Positions 8,315-18,471 of a stretch of DNA of 42,917 nucleotides are shown piece after piece. Where the stretch lies: assembly GCA_028282195.1 (NCBI GenBank), contig JANQII010000029.1, positions 1 through 42,917 of the forward strand. The letters run 5' to 3'. Under the pieces are notes generated by a model. The model saw nothing but the letters and a program-made list of their open reading frames with translations. It was not told the DNA's origin and searched no databases. Source of the stretch: Prolixibacteraceae bacterium. GTDB lineage: Bacteria; Bacteroidota; Bacteroidia; Bacteroidales; Prolixibacteraceae. Each line of letters starts with the position of its first letter. The first letter of the stretch is position 1. The position numbers and the translations under genes are program-made.

Positions 8315-8325
8315 CTTAGTGTAAA

Positions 8326-10602
8326 ATGCGATTCAAAATAATATATCCCTTTATCGTTCTTTTTTTCCTGCATATCTCTGGGTTTTTGTGTGCAAATAGT
8401 ACAAAAATCCAGGTTCTTCAATATGAGACCAAACAGCCTGTCCAATATGCTAATGTATGTTGGCAGGTTGTTGGTTCATTTGAAAAACAGGGGAACACAA
8501 TTACGAATGCTGATGGAGAGGCAAACATCTCTTCAGAAGCAGGTTCTGCAATTATTTTATCAGTTACATGTGTCGGGTTTAAACCGGTTCTTGATACCAT
8601 ACAAATACAGCAATCAATGCGAATATATATGGAGGAGGATGTGCTAAACCTGGAACAGGTAACTGTTACAGGAACACGTACTCCCCACGTATTAAAAAAG
8701 GCTCCGGTACTGACTCAGCTAATCTCTGAAGATGAGATTCGAAGTGTCGATTCGGAAACCCTTCCCGATATCCTTAATGTTGAGATTCCCGGAATGGAAA
8801 TGGCAAACCATGGAGGGATACCTGTTATGAATGTAATGGGTTTGGAAGCTGAGTATACATTGGTGTTGATTGATGGGGAGCGTATGGCAAAAACCTTACA
8901 CAGGACTGTAGACTATTCTCGTATTAATTCAGCAAATATCGAAAGGATTGAAATTGTTCGTGGTGCCAGCTCGGCACTTTATGGTTCGAATGCCATGGGA
9001 AGCGTGATAAATATTATTACAAAAAAACCAAAAAAGAAATGGGATATCAGTGCCAATGCTAGGTATCAGCAGCGTAATGAAAAAAATCATACCCAGTTGG
9101 ATCTGGATAATTCGGATGATGATTACATGATTGATTATTTCAAAAATATGGATCGTCAGAACCTAAATGGAAATCTATCGGTAGGATATTCAAATAAAGG
9201 TTTTTATTCCAACACATTTGTAAATTATAAGACACATGACGGTTTTGTGTTAAAAAGCACGAAACCAATTGAATTTTATTTAGAAGAACAGGATTTGGTA
9301 CTGACCGATGATGAATTGTTTAGTGCCGGGGTAAGTGGGTTCAAAGATTATACAGTAGAACAAAAAATTGGATTTAATAAAGGCAAATGGGACTTTGGCT
9401 TAACTGGAAGTATTTATAACCACGATGAATATGATTTCTCGCCAGATGCTTTGCATGATCTATATAAAAGTTATAGAGCAGGGGCAAATGCAAAATATAA
9501 GCTGGATGGGAAAAGCAATATCAAATTTAGCCATAATGCTGATATTTATCAACGCTTTGATTATTCTGAGAAACATGAATCAAAATCAAAAGAGCATCAG
9601 AATGCATATCACACCAGTAAGTTGACTTATAATACCAATTTGGGTAAACATACGATACTTGCGGAATTAGAAAATTTGTATGAGTACTTGTGGACCGATG
9701 ACCGTTTTGGTGGTCTTCCGGGATCCAAAACAACAAATCATACCGTATTGGTTCTGCAAGATCAATTCCAATGGGTTAATAGTTTAACATTTGTAGCTGG
9801 AATTAGAACTGGTTATCATACAACGTTTGATTTCCATGCTTCCCCTTCATTAACAGCAAAATACTCCTTCAATAGTTTTAATTTCCGGTTGTCATATGCT
9901 CGCGGGTTTCGTTCGCCGGATTTGAAAGAATTATATACAAATTGGAGCCATTTAGGTATGTTTCAGATTATTGGCAATGAAGATTTGAAACCTGAAACGA
10001 ATAATTATTATTCGTTCTCAATTGATTACGTAAATGAACAGCAAGACCTAAATGCCACTTTTATAGCATCGTATAATGACTTCAAAAATAAAATTGATGG
10101 ATTGTGGACTAATAATGATCAGGAATACAGGTACGTAAACTTTAGCGAAGCTCAGGTATTGAGTATTGAAGCATTGTTGAAATGGAAATTTCACAAAGAT
10201 TTTAAACTAAAAGCAGGATATATTTTCCTGGATAGTAAGAAATCAGTTGATGCCTCCGATTTATCAATCATGGCACCAATGGCAATAACCACACAGCTTG
10301 AATATCGATTTGTAAAAGACAATTATCAGTTAGTGGCTAATTTGTCAGGAAAAATTACAGGAGAAAAAGAAGTGCCAGGTACGGTTGATATTGTCGATTC
10401 TGCTTACGACGGATATCCAAGTGTTGTGAAGTATCCTGGCTTCTCCTTATGGAATATTAATGTAAATCAATATTTTGGGAAACATATAAAAGTAGGCTTA
10501 GGATTTAGGAACCTATTTGATTATGTATCCCCATTTGCAACGTTTAATACATCACGATCGCCCGGAAGGAAGTACTTTGTTTCGATCGGTTATCGCTTGT
10601 AA
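8326..10602 (+). CDS. hmuR: TonB-dependent outer-membrane haem receptor, HmuR type
   Basis: The 758-residue protein has a signal peptide (about 1-23) and a carboxypeptidase-regulatory-like domain typical of Bacteroidota receptors (about 24-105). The plug starts near VTVTGTRTPHVLKKAP and contains IERIEIVRGASSALYGSNA and MGSVINIITKKP. A 22-strand barrel ends in an aromatic-rich strand (YFVSIGYRL). Haem-receptor-like motifs are visible in the barrel: FRSPDLKELY, then NEDLKPETN, positions where haem receptors carry FRAP/NPNL. It imports haem, or haem handed over by HmuY, across the outer membrane using TonB. The assignment rests on these motifs plus the adjacent hmuY and hmuSTUV. Here hmuR precedes hmuY, the reverse of the Porphyromonas order. 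Confidence 0.85.
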   Translation: MRFKIIYPFIVLFFLHISGFLCANSTKIQVLQYETKQPVQYANVCWQVVGSFEKQGNTITNADGEANISSEAGSAIILSVTCVGFKPVLDTIQIQQSMRIYMEEDVLNLEQVTVTGTRTPHVLKKAPVLTQLISEDEIRSVDSETLPDILNVEIPGMEMANHGGIPVMNVMGLEAEYTLVLIDGERMAKTLHRTVDYSRINSANIERIEIVRGASSALYGSNAMGSVINIITKKPKKKWDISANARYQQRNEKNHTQLDLDNSDDDYMIDYFKNMDRQNLNGNLSVGYSNKGFYSNTFVNYKTHDGFVLKSTKPIEFYLEEQDLVLTDDELFSAGVSGFKDYTVEQKIGFNKGKWDFGLTGSIYNHDEYDFSPDALHDLYKSYRAGANAKYKLDGKSNIKFSHNADIYQRFDYSEKHESKSKEHQNAYHTSKLTYNTNLGKHTILAELENLYEYLWTDDRFGGLPGSKTTNHTVLVLQDQFQWVNSLTFVAGIRTGYHTTFDFHASPSLTAKYSFNSFNFRLSYARGFRSPDLKELYTNWSHLGMFQIIGNEDLKPETNNYYSFSIDYVNEQQDLNATFIASYNDFKNKIDGLWTNNDQEYRYVNFSEAQVLSIEALLKWKFHKDFKLKAGYIFLDSKKSVDASDLSIMAPMAITTQLEYRFVKDNYQLVANLSGKITGEKEVPGTVDIVDSAYDGYPSVVKYPGFSLWNINVNQYFGKHIKVGLGFRNLFDYVSPFATFNTSRSPGRKYFVSIGYRL

Positions 10603-10634
10603 AAATTTTAATAAACAATCTAAATTTTAAAAAA

Positions 10635-11309
10635 ATGAAAAAACTATTCACCTTATTGTTTGCTTTCACAGCATTTTTCGCTTTTCATGCATGTGATGAT
10701 GATGATGAACCGGAACCTGTTGTAAGTGCCATAGTAAAAGAAGTTGATATTGATGCTTCTGCTTACGATAAGTGGGTTTACTTCTCATTCGAGGATGGCG
10801 AACTTGTCGGAACCTCTGATGTCGAAGAAAAAAAATCAGGTACGGATTGGGACATTGCTTTCCATCGCTGGGATGTTCGCTTAAACTGTGGCGAATCGGG
10901 TTCAGGACAAGGAGGTGCCCAAAAAATGGAAGGGCACACAGCAAAAACTGGATGGGATGCTGTAGTTTTTGCTCCAGAAACTGGTTATTCAACTGATGGC
11001 AATATCTCTGTTTCTATAGGTCATGGGGCTCAAGGTGCTGTTTATCAGACAGTCCCCGCAAGCGATGTAATTACTGGTGGTATGGAAAACCCGGCAACAG
11101 GAGAAAAACCAGGTAGCTGGATGAACTTTAAGCATTTGGGAGGCGGACAACGAGAGTATGAAATTACCAACCAAATTTTTGTTATAAAGACTGCTGAAGG
11201 TAAATATGTAAAAGTATGGCTAAAACAATATTTGAATGCTGAAAATGAAGGTGGCCACATCACCATGAAATATGCCTACCAGGCAGATGGAAGTACGAAA
11301 TTGGATTAA
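10635..11309 (+). CDS. hmuY: HmuY-family haem-binding lipoprotein
   Basis: The 224-residue product has a lipoprotein signal peptide with lipobox FHAC (Cys20) followed by DDDDEPEP, an acidic surface-export type sequence. The family hallmark is clear: GTDWDIAFHRWDVRLNCG (about residues 73-90), matching the WDIAFHR..R.N core of HmuY proteins. HmuY is an extracellular hemophore that strips haem from host haemoproteins and passes it to HmuR. Axial ligands differ between family members (His/His in P. gingivalis, Met in others); I cannot assign them here, though several His and Met lie around residues 99-125. It follows hmuR by 32 bases. A strong hairpin at 11429-11456 may limit read-through into the genes behind. 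Confidence 0.85.
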   Translation: MKKLFTLLFAFTAFFAFHACDDDDEPEPVVSAIVKEVDIDASAYDKWVYFSFEDGELVGTSDVEEKKSGTDWDIAFHRWDVRLNCGESGSGQGGAQKMEGHTAKTGWDAVVFAPETGYSTDGNISVSIGHGAQGAVYQTVPASDVITGGMENPATGEKPGSWMNFKHLGGGQREYEITNQIFVIKTAEGKYVKVWLKQYLNAENEGGHITMKYAYQADGSTKLD

Positions 11310-11428
11310 TTAGTTAATCCTGAAGACTAGCGTTTTTTATGTAATACTACAAGTTACTTTCCTTGTATGTAGTTATGGAATTGTGTCATGTTCACACACA
11401 TGAAAGGCAACCCACAATTCAATTAAAT

Positions 11429-11456
11429 AATACTCCCGGTTTATCCCGGGAGTATT
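11429..11456 (+). terminator. Stem-loop after hmuY
   Basis: A perfect 11-bp stem (AATACTCCCGG with CCGGGAGTATT) around a 6-base loop, followed only by TTCTC. Without a proper U-tract it may be a partial terminator or a 3' stabiliser. Either would let hmuRY be expressed far above the membrane genes, as expected for surface haem capture. Confidence 0.6.
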
Positions 11457-11517
11457 TCTCGCATAAATGAGAATGGTTTAATAAACATCCGGCATTTAAT
11501 GATTCGCAAAATCAATT

Positions 11518-13059
11518 ATGAAACACCTTCTTTTTATAATAAGCAGATGGATACACAAGTATTTGGGTTTGATCTTTTTGCTATTTCTTGCATGGATGTC
11601 AATTTCCGGAGTGTTGCTGAACCACCCCAAACAAATTGAGCAGTTTTCAGTACCAGGCTTTTTAGTTCCCAAAAATTATCATCCTGCCAACTGGAACAGA
11701 AGTAGCCTGAAAGGGATCGTTCAAACTGAAAACCTGAAAGCTGATTCAATTATCCTGTTTGGAAACCAAGGGGTTTTCATTGCTGATTCCGTAATGGGTG
11801 GCATCACTCCTTTTATGAATGGTGATTTTCCCGAAGCTGCACGTAAAAGAAGGACCAATCAGGTTATTATAGATAAAAAATTTGGCCGCTTGCTGGCTGC
11901 TACAAATTCCGGTTTGTTTTCCTGCAATATTAATTCTTCAATTTGGCAGGAAATCCATTTGCCTGAAAATGAAGATGAACTCAGGAAAATACTAATTCTC
12001 CCCAATGAGTTTGTTGTTATAAGCGAATCTGCTTTTTATACTTCTGAGATAAAAAAAGAATTGCAGTTTAAAAGGCTTGTTCCCGGCAAAAAAGACAGGG
12101 TAACGAGTAAACCTTTATTTTCGGTATTTTTTGAATTGCATGACGGCAGCATTTGGGGACTGCCCGGCAGGCTTATTTGGGACGCAGCAGGCATTGTCCT
12201 GTTTTTCCTTTGCGTTTCTGCTTTCTATATTTGGTACTATCCCAAAAAATGGAAAAGAAGGTATAAACGAAAACAGAGAAGGGCATCATACCGGGAGAAA
12301 AAGTCATACTCCTTCTTATTCCGGTATCATAAAAAATTGGGATGGTATTTTGCCATATTATTGATTGTAATCTTTGTTACCGGGGCTTTTTTGCGCCCTC
12401 CGCTACTAATAACCATTGCAAGGGGCAAAGTGAATAAGAAATGGTATCCGGCCATTGAAAATAAAAATCCCTGGCACCACAAAATCAGGAATGCTTTTTA
12501 CGATTCAGAAAAAGATCAGCTTGTACTTGATTGCGGAGATGGGATTTGGGCTGGTAAGTTGGGAAAGTCTTTTGAAAAGCAAAAATTGCCTATACGTATT
12601 TTTGCAATGGGGGCAACCGTATTTGAAGAAGAAAAGCCCGGAATCTGGCTGCTAGGTTCATTTGGAGGTTTACAGCGATATCACGTAGCACAGCATAAGA
12701 CAGAATCTTTGTTGCAAATTGAAGAAACGCCGCGAAGAGGAGGTCCCGGTTCCTTATTGGTTACCTCCTTCATTCAAATACCGGACAATGGGAACTACGT
12801 ACTTGGGCATTATAAAGGATTATGTGACTTGAAAGGCAATCCTGTTCCAAAAATCCTCGAAGTGCCCCAATTTATCAAAGACAACTATAAAATGCCACTC
12901 TGGAACTTCTTGTTTGAGTTGCACAATGCCCGCATTTTCAGAGGATGGATTGGTGGGTTTTATATGCTTATTATCCCACTGGGCGGCATACTTGGAACAT
13001 TGATACTCCTTTCAGGGGTATTTGATTACTGGTTTGTAAAACGAAAGAAAAAGAAATGA
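11518..13059 (+). CDS. PepSY-type inner-membrane protein coupled to HmuS
   Basis: The 513-residue protein has four predicted membrane helices in the PepSY_TM layout: about 8-33 (RWIHKYLGLIFLLFLAWMSISG), 220-243 (AAGIVLFFLCVSAFYIWYYP), about 270-294 (YHKKLGWYFAILLIVIFVTGAF) and about 478-504 at the end, followed by KRKKKK. Two periplasmic segments lie between. The helix-start His residues (IHKYLG, YHKKLG) match the haem-binding His pattern of PepSY_TM reductases. No flavin or ferredoxin domain is present, unlike the PepSY fusion at 24162. Its stop overlaps the hmuS start by 4 bases (ATGA), so it is translationally coupled to HmuS. A likely role is electron transfer or haem hand-over to HmuS; this is inference. 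Confidence 0.75.
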   Translation: MKHLLFIISRWIHKYLGLIFLLFLAWMSISGVLLNHPKQIEQFSVPGFLVPKNYHPANWNRSSLKGIVQTENLKADSIILFGNQGVFIADSVMGGITPFMNGDFPEAARKRRTNQVIIDKKFGRLLAATNSGLFSCNINSSIWQEIHLPENEDELRKILILPNEFVVISESAFYTSEIKKELQFKRLVPGKKDRVTSKPLFSVFFELHDGSIWGLPGRLIWDAAGIVLFFLCVSAFYIWYYPKKWKRRYKRKQRRASYREKKSYSFLFRYHKKLGWYFAILLIVIFVTGAFLRPPLLITIARGKVNKKWYPAIENKNPWHHKIRNAFYDSEKDQLVLDCGDGIWAGKLGKSFEKQKLPIRIFAMGATVFEEEKPGIWLLGSFGGLQRYHVAQHKTESLLQIEETPRRGGPGSLLVTSFIQIPDNGNYVLGHYKGLCDLKGNPVPKILEVPQFIKDNYKMPLWNFLFELHNARIFRGWIGGFYMLIIPLGGILGTLILLSGVFDYWFVKRKKKK

Positions 13060-16000
13060 TCATGAGAAAAATTAAACATAGCCTTTTTGTTCTGGGACTT
13101 ATTTTGATTGTAGTCCTTTCATTTATTGGTTTTCAAAAATATATTGCTCCAACAAAAGTTGGATTAATTAATTATCCGGATTTTGTATACACCAAAATTG
13201 CAAAGTCAAACTCCAATCGTTTTATCAGGCTGAACGAGTTATCGCCTGATAGCCTGCCTGGTCTGAAATCATACGATATGATACTGATATTTGGTATGGG
13301 AATTAAATTACCAGCTGAAGAGGAGCAAAAGATTACAGAGGCCGGGAAAAAAGGCGTGCATATTTACATGCAATCATCTACGAACCCTCGTTTGCAACTA
13401 ACCAACCTAACAGGCAAAAAACTGGATCATATTTCTGATTATTTAGATAATGGGGGCAACAGAAATTTTCGGAATATGCTAAATTATATCCGGAAAGAGA
13501 TCGATGGAAAGAATTTTCAGGCAGATTCTGTCATCCTTGCAGAAGAGATACCTTCCGATGTGCTTTTTCATGTTGATGAAGATGCTGTATTTGAGGAGGT
13601 AAGCGAATTTGAATCGCATTGCCTTGAACAGGATATTCACAAGGAGGGGCAAAAGCGGGTGATTATCTTTACCAGTGTTCCCGGGCCTTTTAACTCGAAC
13701 CGCGAGCACATGAACAGTTTGATCGAAGAACTGCAAAGCCGAAATCTGAACGTGTATCCGGTGGCTGGTTTCCGTGGAAGATTAAAATATATGAAGGAGA
13801 TCAAGCCATCCCTGATTGTTTATATGCCGCATGGAAAACTATCGATGGGTGGTTCCCCAAAACAAATGGAGGCCTGGCTAAAAAAACAGAATGTCCCGGT
13901 TTTATGTCCGGTAAGTGTTTTTCAGGAATACGATAAATGGCTAAAAGACAAAATGGGCATGTTTGGTGGTTTGCTGAGCCAGAGTGTTACCATGCCTGAG
14001 TTTGATGGTGGCATTGTTCCTTATGCCGTTTTTGCCCAATATAAAGATGAAAACGGATTACTGCTTTTCCGGGCTATTCCCAACCGCTTAAAGAAGTTTG
14101 GTGAAATTGCGGAGAACTATATATCCCTTCAGCAAAAAAAGAATGCTGATAAGAAACTGGCAATCGTTTATTTCAAAGGATCGGGAAAAAATGCACTTGA
14201 AGCTTCCAATATGGAAGTATTGCCTTCCATGCACAATATGTTGCTGCGCTTTAAAGCAGAGGGATATCAGCTTGGGGATTTACCTGCTGATTTTGAATCG
14301 TTTAAAAAGAAGGTAATGCAGGAAGGTCCGGTATTGGGTCCTTATGCAGAAGGGGCTTTTGATGGTTTTCTGGAAAACGGGGATCCTGAATTGATCCCGG
14401 CAAAAACATATGAAAAATGGTGCAAAGAATCCCTTCCGGCTGATTTGTATAATGAAGTGGAGAAACGATACGGAAAGGCACCGGGAGCCTACATGTCTGT
14501 TTATAAAGATACAACTGATTACCTGGCAGTGGCTGCTGTGCGTTTTGGAAATGTAGCCTTGCTACCACAACCATTACCCGGTATTGGCGAAAATGAGTTT
14601 ATGTTGATACATGGCGCTAAAGTAGCACCTCCACATGCTTATATCAGTCCTTATTTATGGATTCAAAGAAGCTTTCAGGCTGATGCAGTTTTTCACTTCG
14701 GAACTCATGGCAGCCTTGAATTTACTCCCGGAAAACAAATTGCCCTTTCCGATTACGACTGGACTGACCCGTTAATCGGGACAACTCCTCATTTTTACAT
14801 TTACACGATCAGTAATGTCGGAGAAGGAATGATTGCCAAACGAAGAAGTTATGCGGTTACACAAACCTACCTGACCCCACCATTTATTGAAGCCAGGGCT
14901 TTTGCATCAAGGAATATTATGCACCAGAAAATTCATAAATATGAACAAGCGAAAGGAGCATTAAAAACACAATATGCTTTATCGGTAAAAGAGTTGGCTG
15001 TAAAAGAAGGCATTCATAAGGATTTGGGGCTTGACAGTATCGTTTCACAGCCTTATACTGAAGAGCAGATGATGCAGCTTGCCAACTACCTGGAAGAGAT
15101 TGAGCATGAAAAAGTGACCGGAGGCCTTTATACGATGGGAGTACCGTATTCTCATGAAAAACTGAATGAAAGTATACAGTTGATGATGGTTGATGCGCTG
15201 GCTTATAACCTGGCGGAACTGGATATTTTGAAAGGAAAAATCAAGCGGGAACAAATTGAAAACAAGATGTTTTTCAATCATGTATACACGCATCCATCAG
15301 AAAACTATGTACATGAAGTATTAAGGACGAAAAAGCCGGAGGCAATGTTTAGTAAGTTGGTATCACAAGCTGACTTTGAGCGGGCAGACAACTGGAAGAA
15401 AAGAAAAGAAGGACAAAGTAAACGCCATCGCAGACATGGAATGGCCAAAAAAGCTACAGCTGAGCAGGATTCTGTCGTAACGGATGAAGAAAAGGAACAA
15501 CTCCGTTCACTTATTATAAAAGTTCTGCCGAATGAGAAGAAAAAGGAATTTGTTGCAAAATTGGAATCTGATAAAGAATATGAACGAGCTATCGCTTTGC
15601 TTGACCCTAAAAAATTTGCTAAAGCAGAACGAATGGCAAAATTCATTCCTGCTATGGCTGAGGCTCTTGAAACCGCATCGGATAGTATCGTACGTTCAAT
15701 CTTAATACTCATAAAAAAGGAAGAATTACGCACACTATCTATGCACTATTTAAAGGATACAAATCTTGAAAAAGAAGTTGCCCTGGAAAAGCAAAGACAA
15801 GATAGTTTGTTGCTTGGAAATGCATTGCTGGAAAAACATATTAAGACAATGAATTTGTCGGTACAACGTATCGAAAAAATGACTTTGAAAGAACTTGAGG
15901 CGCAAAAATCAAGTCTTGGTTTTTATGCTTCTAACCGTAAATCCCTGCTTGGGATACTTCAAAATTCATCAACTAAAAAAGAAAAAGATTTATATGATTT

Positions 16001-17753
16001 TATCCATGTAAGTCTTGATCCGGTATCTGAAAAAGTGGGAAATAAAATTAAAAAACTTGAAAACATTGAGGAGACTTTTTCGAATGCAGTATTTACTGTT
16101 CAAACTACATTAAAATCAATTCAGCAAAAAAGGGAACAACTAAAACAAAGCCCCGAGATAGAATTCAAGGCAATTCTTAATTCTTTGGATGGAGGCTATA
16201 CAGCTCCAAGCCCCGGGGGTGATCCAATTGCCCATCCGGCAACAGTGCCTACCGGTAGAAACCTGACAGCAGTAAACGCTGAACAAACGCCAACAAAAGA
16301 AGCCTGGGAAGTAGCTAAAAAATTAGGGGATGATTTGCTGGCTGATTATCGTAAGAAGCATGATAATCAATATCCGGAGAAGATAAGTTTTACTTTATGG
16401 TCAAGCAGTTTCATTGAAAGTGAAGGAACTACCATAGCGCAGATTTTATACATACTGGGTGTTGAGCCGGTTTGGGATCCATATGGGAGAGTAAAGGATA
16501 TCCGTTTGATCCCGGCTGAAAAATTGAATCGACCACGAATTGATGTGGTTGTCCAGACATCAGGGCAGTTGAGGGATTTGGCAGCATCCCGACTGTTCCT
16601 GATCAACCGGGCTATAGCAAAAGTGGCTGCTGAGGGTGGAACAGAAAATAACTTTGTAAATAAAGGTGCTTTTGATGCTGAAAGAAGGCTTATCGAAAAA
16701 GGCTTTTCCCCAAAACAGGCAAGGGAACTTTCTACCAAACGGATTTTTGGAGGTGTAAACGGTAATTATGGAACCGGAATTATGGGTATGGTTGAAAACA
16801 GTGGTCGTTGGGATAGCACCAGGACCGTTGCTCAAACCTATATCAATAATATGGGGGCTGTTTATGGTGATGCCGATGATTGGGGAGATTTTGATGCCGG
16901 TGTTTTTGAAGCAGCTTTACTGAATACTGAGGCGGTGGTTCAGCCACGTCAGAGTAATACCTGGGGGGCTTTAAGTCTTGACCATGTTTATGAATTTATG
17001 GGTGGAATTAACCTTGCTGTGAGAGAAGTCACAGGGAATGATGCAGAGTCCTATTTCAATGACTTCAGAAATGCTTCAAATCCGCGTATTCAGGGACTGA
17101 AAGAAGCTGTTTGGGTGGAAACACGAACAACCTTGTTAAATCCCAGGTACATCAAAGAATATATGAAAGGCGGGGCAACATCTGCGGAAACATTTGCTGA
17201 AACCTTTCGCAATACTTTTGGATGGAACGTAATGAAGCCGACTGTAATTGAAAACCGCTTATGGGATAAGCTTCATGATACTTATGTGTTGGATAAACAA
17301 AACCTGGATGTCCACGGGTTTTTTGAACGTGAGAACCCTTATGCCTTGCAGGAAATGACCGCGGTTATGCTGGAGACGGTCCGTAAAGGGATGTGGAAAG
17401 CTACTCCCGAACAAATTCAGGCCATGGCCGAATTGCATGGTGAACTGGTAAAAGATTATGAAGCCGGATGTAGTGGATTTGTTTGTGATAATCAAAAACT
17501 CAAAGACTTCATCAGCAATAAACTGAAACCGGAGTTGCGGGAAGCATACGATACGGAGATTGCCAATATAAGGGAATCTTCAAAAGAAAAATCGAAGGAA
17601 AATGTTGTGCTTAAGAAAGAGGAAAAAATAAATCCTGAATCTGAAGATAGGCCTGCAATTTCTCTTGACCGTTGGGTTGTTGCCGGAGGTGCAATGGCTA
17701 TTTTCATTCTTCTTGTTTATTTCTCCGTGAAAAGAAGAAAAAATAAACGATAG
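13056..17753 (+). CDS. hmuS: HmuS: membrane-tethered CobN/BchH-like haem chelatase-family protein
   Basis: The 1565-residue protein is related to the large subunits of cobalt and magnesium chelatases. Seen: HGAKVAPPHAYISPYLW (about 519), FHFGTHGSLEFTPGKQ (about 547-562) and a following NVGEGMIAKRRSYA, closely like BchH/ChlH. The second half has GGDPIAHPATVPTGRNL (about 1053), GNYGTGIMGMVENSGRWD and WGALSLDHVYEFMGG. HmuS of Bacteroidales has been linked to removing iron from haem without oxygen. A lysine-rich, coiled-coil-like insertion of about 275 residues (about 773-1050) separates the halves and makes it longer than a typical CobN (about 1250). One membrane helix at each end (about 8-28 and about 1538-1557, then KRRKNKR) puts the catalytic part in the periplasm. 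No CobS/CobT ATPase is nearby. Start is ATG 13056 or 13062. Confidence 0.85.
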   Translation: MIMRKIKHSLFVLGLILIVVLSFIGFQKYIAPTKVGLINYPDFVYTKIAKSNSNRFIRLNELSPDSLPGLKSYDMILIFGMGIKLPAEEEQKITEAGKKGVHIYMQSSTNPRLQLTNLTGKKLDHISDYLDNGGNRNFRNMLNYIRKEIDGKNFQADSVILAEEIPSDVLFHVDEDAVFEEVSEFESHCLEQDIHKEGQKRVIIFTSVPGPFNSNREHMNSLIEELQSRNLNVYPVAGFRGRLKYMKEIKPSLIVYMPHGKLSMGGSPKQMEAWLKKQNVPVLCPVSVFQEYDKWLKDKMGMFGGLLSQSVTMPEFDGGIVPYAVFAQYKDENGLLLFRAIPNRLKKFGEIAENYISLQQKKNADKKLAIVYFKGSGKNALEASNMEVLPSMHNMLLRFKAEGYQLGDLPADFESFKKKVMQEGPVLGPYAEGAFDGFLENGDPELIPAKTYEKWCKESLPADLYNEVEKRYGKAPGAYMSVYKDTTDYLAVAAVRFGNVALLPQPLPGIGENEFMLIHGAKVAPPHAYISPYLWIQRSFQADAVFHFGTHGSLEFTPGKQIALSDYDWTDPLIGTTPHFYIYTISNVGEGMIAKRRSYAVTQTYLTPPFIEARAFASRNIMHQKIHKYEQAKGALKTQYALSVKELAVKEGIHKDLGLDSIVSQPYTEEQMMQLANYLEEIEHEKVTGGLYTMGVPYSHEKLNESIQLMMVDALAYNLAELDILKGKIKREQIENKMFFNHVYTHPSENYVHEVLRTKKPEAMFSKLVSQADFERADNWKKRKEGQSKRHRRHGMAKKATAEQDSVVTDEEKEQLRSLIIKVLPNEKKKEFVAKLESDKEYERAIALLDPKKFAKAERMAKFIPAMAEALETASDSIVRSILILIKKEELRTLSMHYLKDTNLEKEVALEKQRQDSLLLGNALLEKHIKTMNLSVQRIEKMTLKELEAQKSSLGFYASNRKSLLGILQNSSTKKEKDLYDFIHVSLDPVSEKVGNKIKKLENIEETFSNAVFTVQTTLKSIQQKREQLKQSPEIEFKAILNSLDGGYTAPSPGGDPIAHPATVPTGRNLTAVNAEQTPTKEAWEVAKKLGDDLLADYRKKHDNQYPEKISFTLWSSSFIESEGTTIAQILYILGVEPVWDPYGRVKDIRLIPAEKLNRPRIDVVVQTSGQLRDLAASRLFLINRAIAKVAAEGGTENNFVNKGAFDAERRLIEKGFSPKQARELSTKRIFGGVNGNYGTGIMGMVENSGRWDSTRTVAQTYINNMGAVYGDADDWGDFDAGVFEAALLNTEAVVQPRQSNTWGALSLDHVYEFMGGINLAVREVTGNDAESYFNDFRNASNPRIQGLKEAVWVETRTTLLNPRYIKEYMKGGATSAETFAETFRNTFGWNVMKPTVIENRLWDKLHDTYVLDKQNLDVHGFFERENPYALQEMTAVMLETVRKGMWKATPEQIQAMAELHGELVKDYEAGCSGFVCDNQKLKDFISNKLKPELREAYDTEIANIRESSKEKSKENVVLKKEEKINPESEDRPAISLDRWVVAGGAMAIFILLVYFSVKRRKNKR

Positions 17754-17756
17754 AAA

Positions 17757-18455
17757 GTGGTATCATTTATTTCCATATTGCTCCTATTGGCCCTGCTCTC
17801 GTTTGTTATTCAGTTGAGCTTGCTAAAAAGTAACCTGCCTGTCATTATTTTATTAATGATGGTGTCAGTTGGAATTTACCTGGCTTACCCATTTGCCATT
17901 GAGCAGAGTTATTCTAAATTTCAGGAAATGTTGACAAAGCAGGAAATTGTTTCAAATTTTTTAGTCGTACAAATTGTAGAGTGTATTGCCGGGGTGTTAT
18001 TAAGTATATTCCTGATCAGGATGTTTTATAATGAACCGGTAATAAGCGTTTTTCGATACCTTAACTATTTCCCTGGAATCATTATTCTACCAGCATTTTT
18101 TTACATGGAGAGTTTTATCTTTTTAAATATCCCCGGGGTTTCATTTAAATTGTTGGCTTTGTTGATAGCACTCTTTGTCCCTGCTTTTATTTTCGGGTTT
18201 ATAAAGCTTATCAGGTATTTTATTCCTGAGTATGACTTGCGGCTTGAGCTTAAATTTGTTTTGCATATCATTCAGTTGCTGGTTGCAATCATTGTTTCTG
18301 TTAAATTATTCAGGTTACCGGTTAAGTCTGCGATTACAGATATTCCTTTAATGCAACTTGCTGTACTTTTCTTTTTATTGATTGGAACTGGAATTGTCGG
18401 GTTTGTTTTGTACAACCGAAAAATTAGAAAACTTCTTTCAGAAAAAAATAACTGA
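17757..18455 (+). CDS. hmuT: HmuT-like multi-span membrane protein
   Basis: A 232-residue, very hydrophobic protein starting at GTG 17757, three bases after the hmuS stop. About six membrane helices can be drawn: 3-24, 28-46, 69-92, 103-125, 129-152 and 165-185/198-220. No catalytic motif is recognised. Its position between hmuS and the ExbB-like gene matches hmuT, whose product is an uncharacterised membrane protein. It may form the inner-membrane part of the HmuS complex. Function is inferred only from context. Confidence 0.7.
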   Translation: MVSFISILLLLALLSFVIQLSLLKSNLPVIILLMMVSVGIYLAYPFAIEQSYSKFQEMLTKQEIVSNFLVVQIVECIAGVLLSIFLIRMFYNEPVISVFRYLNYFPGIIILPAFFYMESFIFLNIPGVSFKLLALLIALFVPAFIFGFIKLIRYFIPEYDLRLELKFVLHIIQLLVAIIVSVKLFRLPVKSAITDIPLMQLAVLFFLLIGTGIVGFVLYNRKIRKLLSEKNN

Positions 18456-18471
18456 ACTTACTATTTATATT

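Noticed and set aside
13056-17753. CobN-type cobalt chelatase for cobalamin synthesis
   Set aside because: No cobalamin biosynthesis genes or cobalamin riboswitch are visible, the protein is membrane-anchored at both ends, and hmuR, hmuY, hmuT, hmuU and hmuV surround it. HmuS fits far better.
18382-18471. N-terminal extension of hmuU
   Set aside because: The extension overlaps hmuT in another frame and starts inside it; ATG 18472 gives a protein of normal ExbB-like length.
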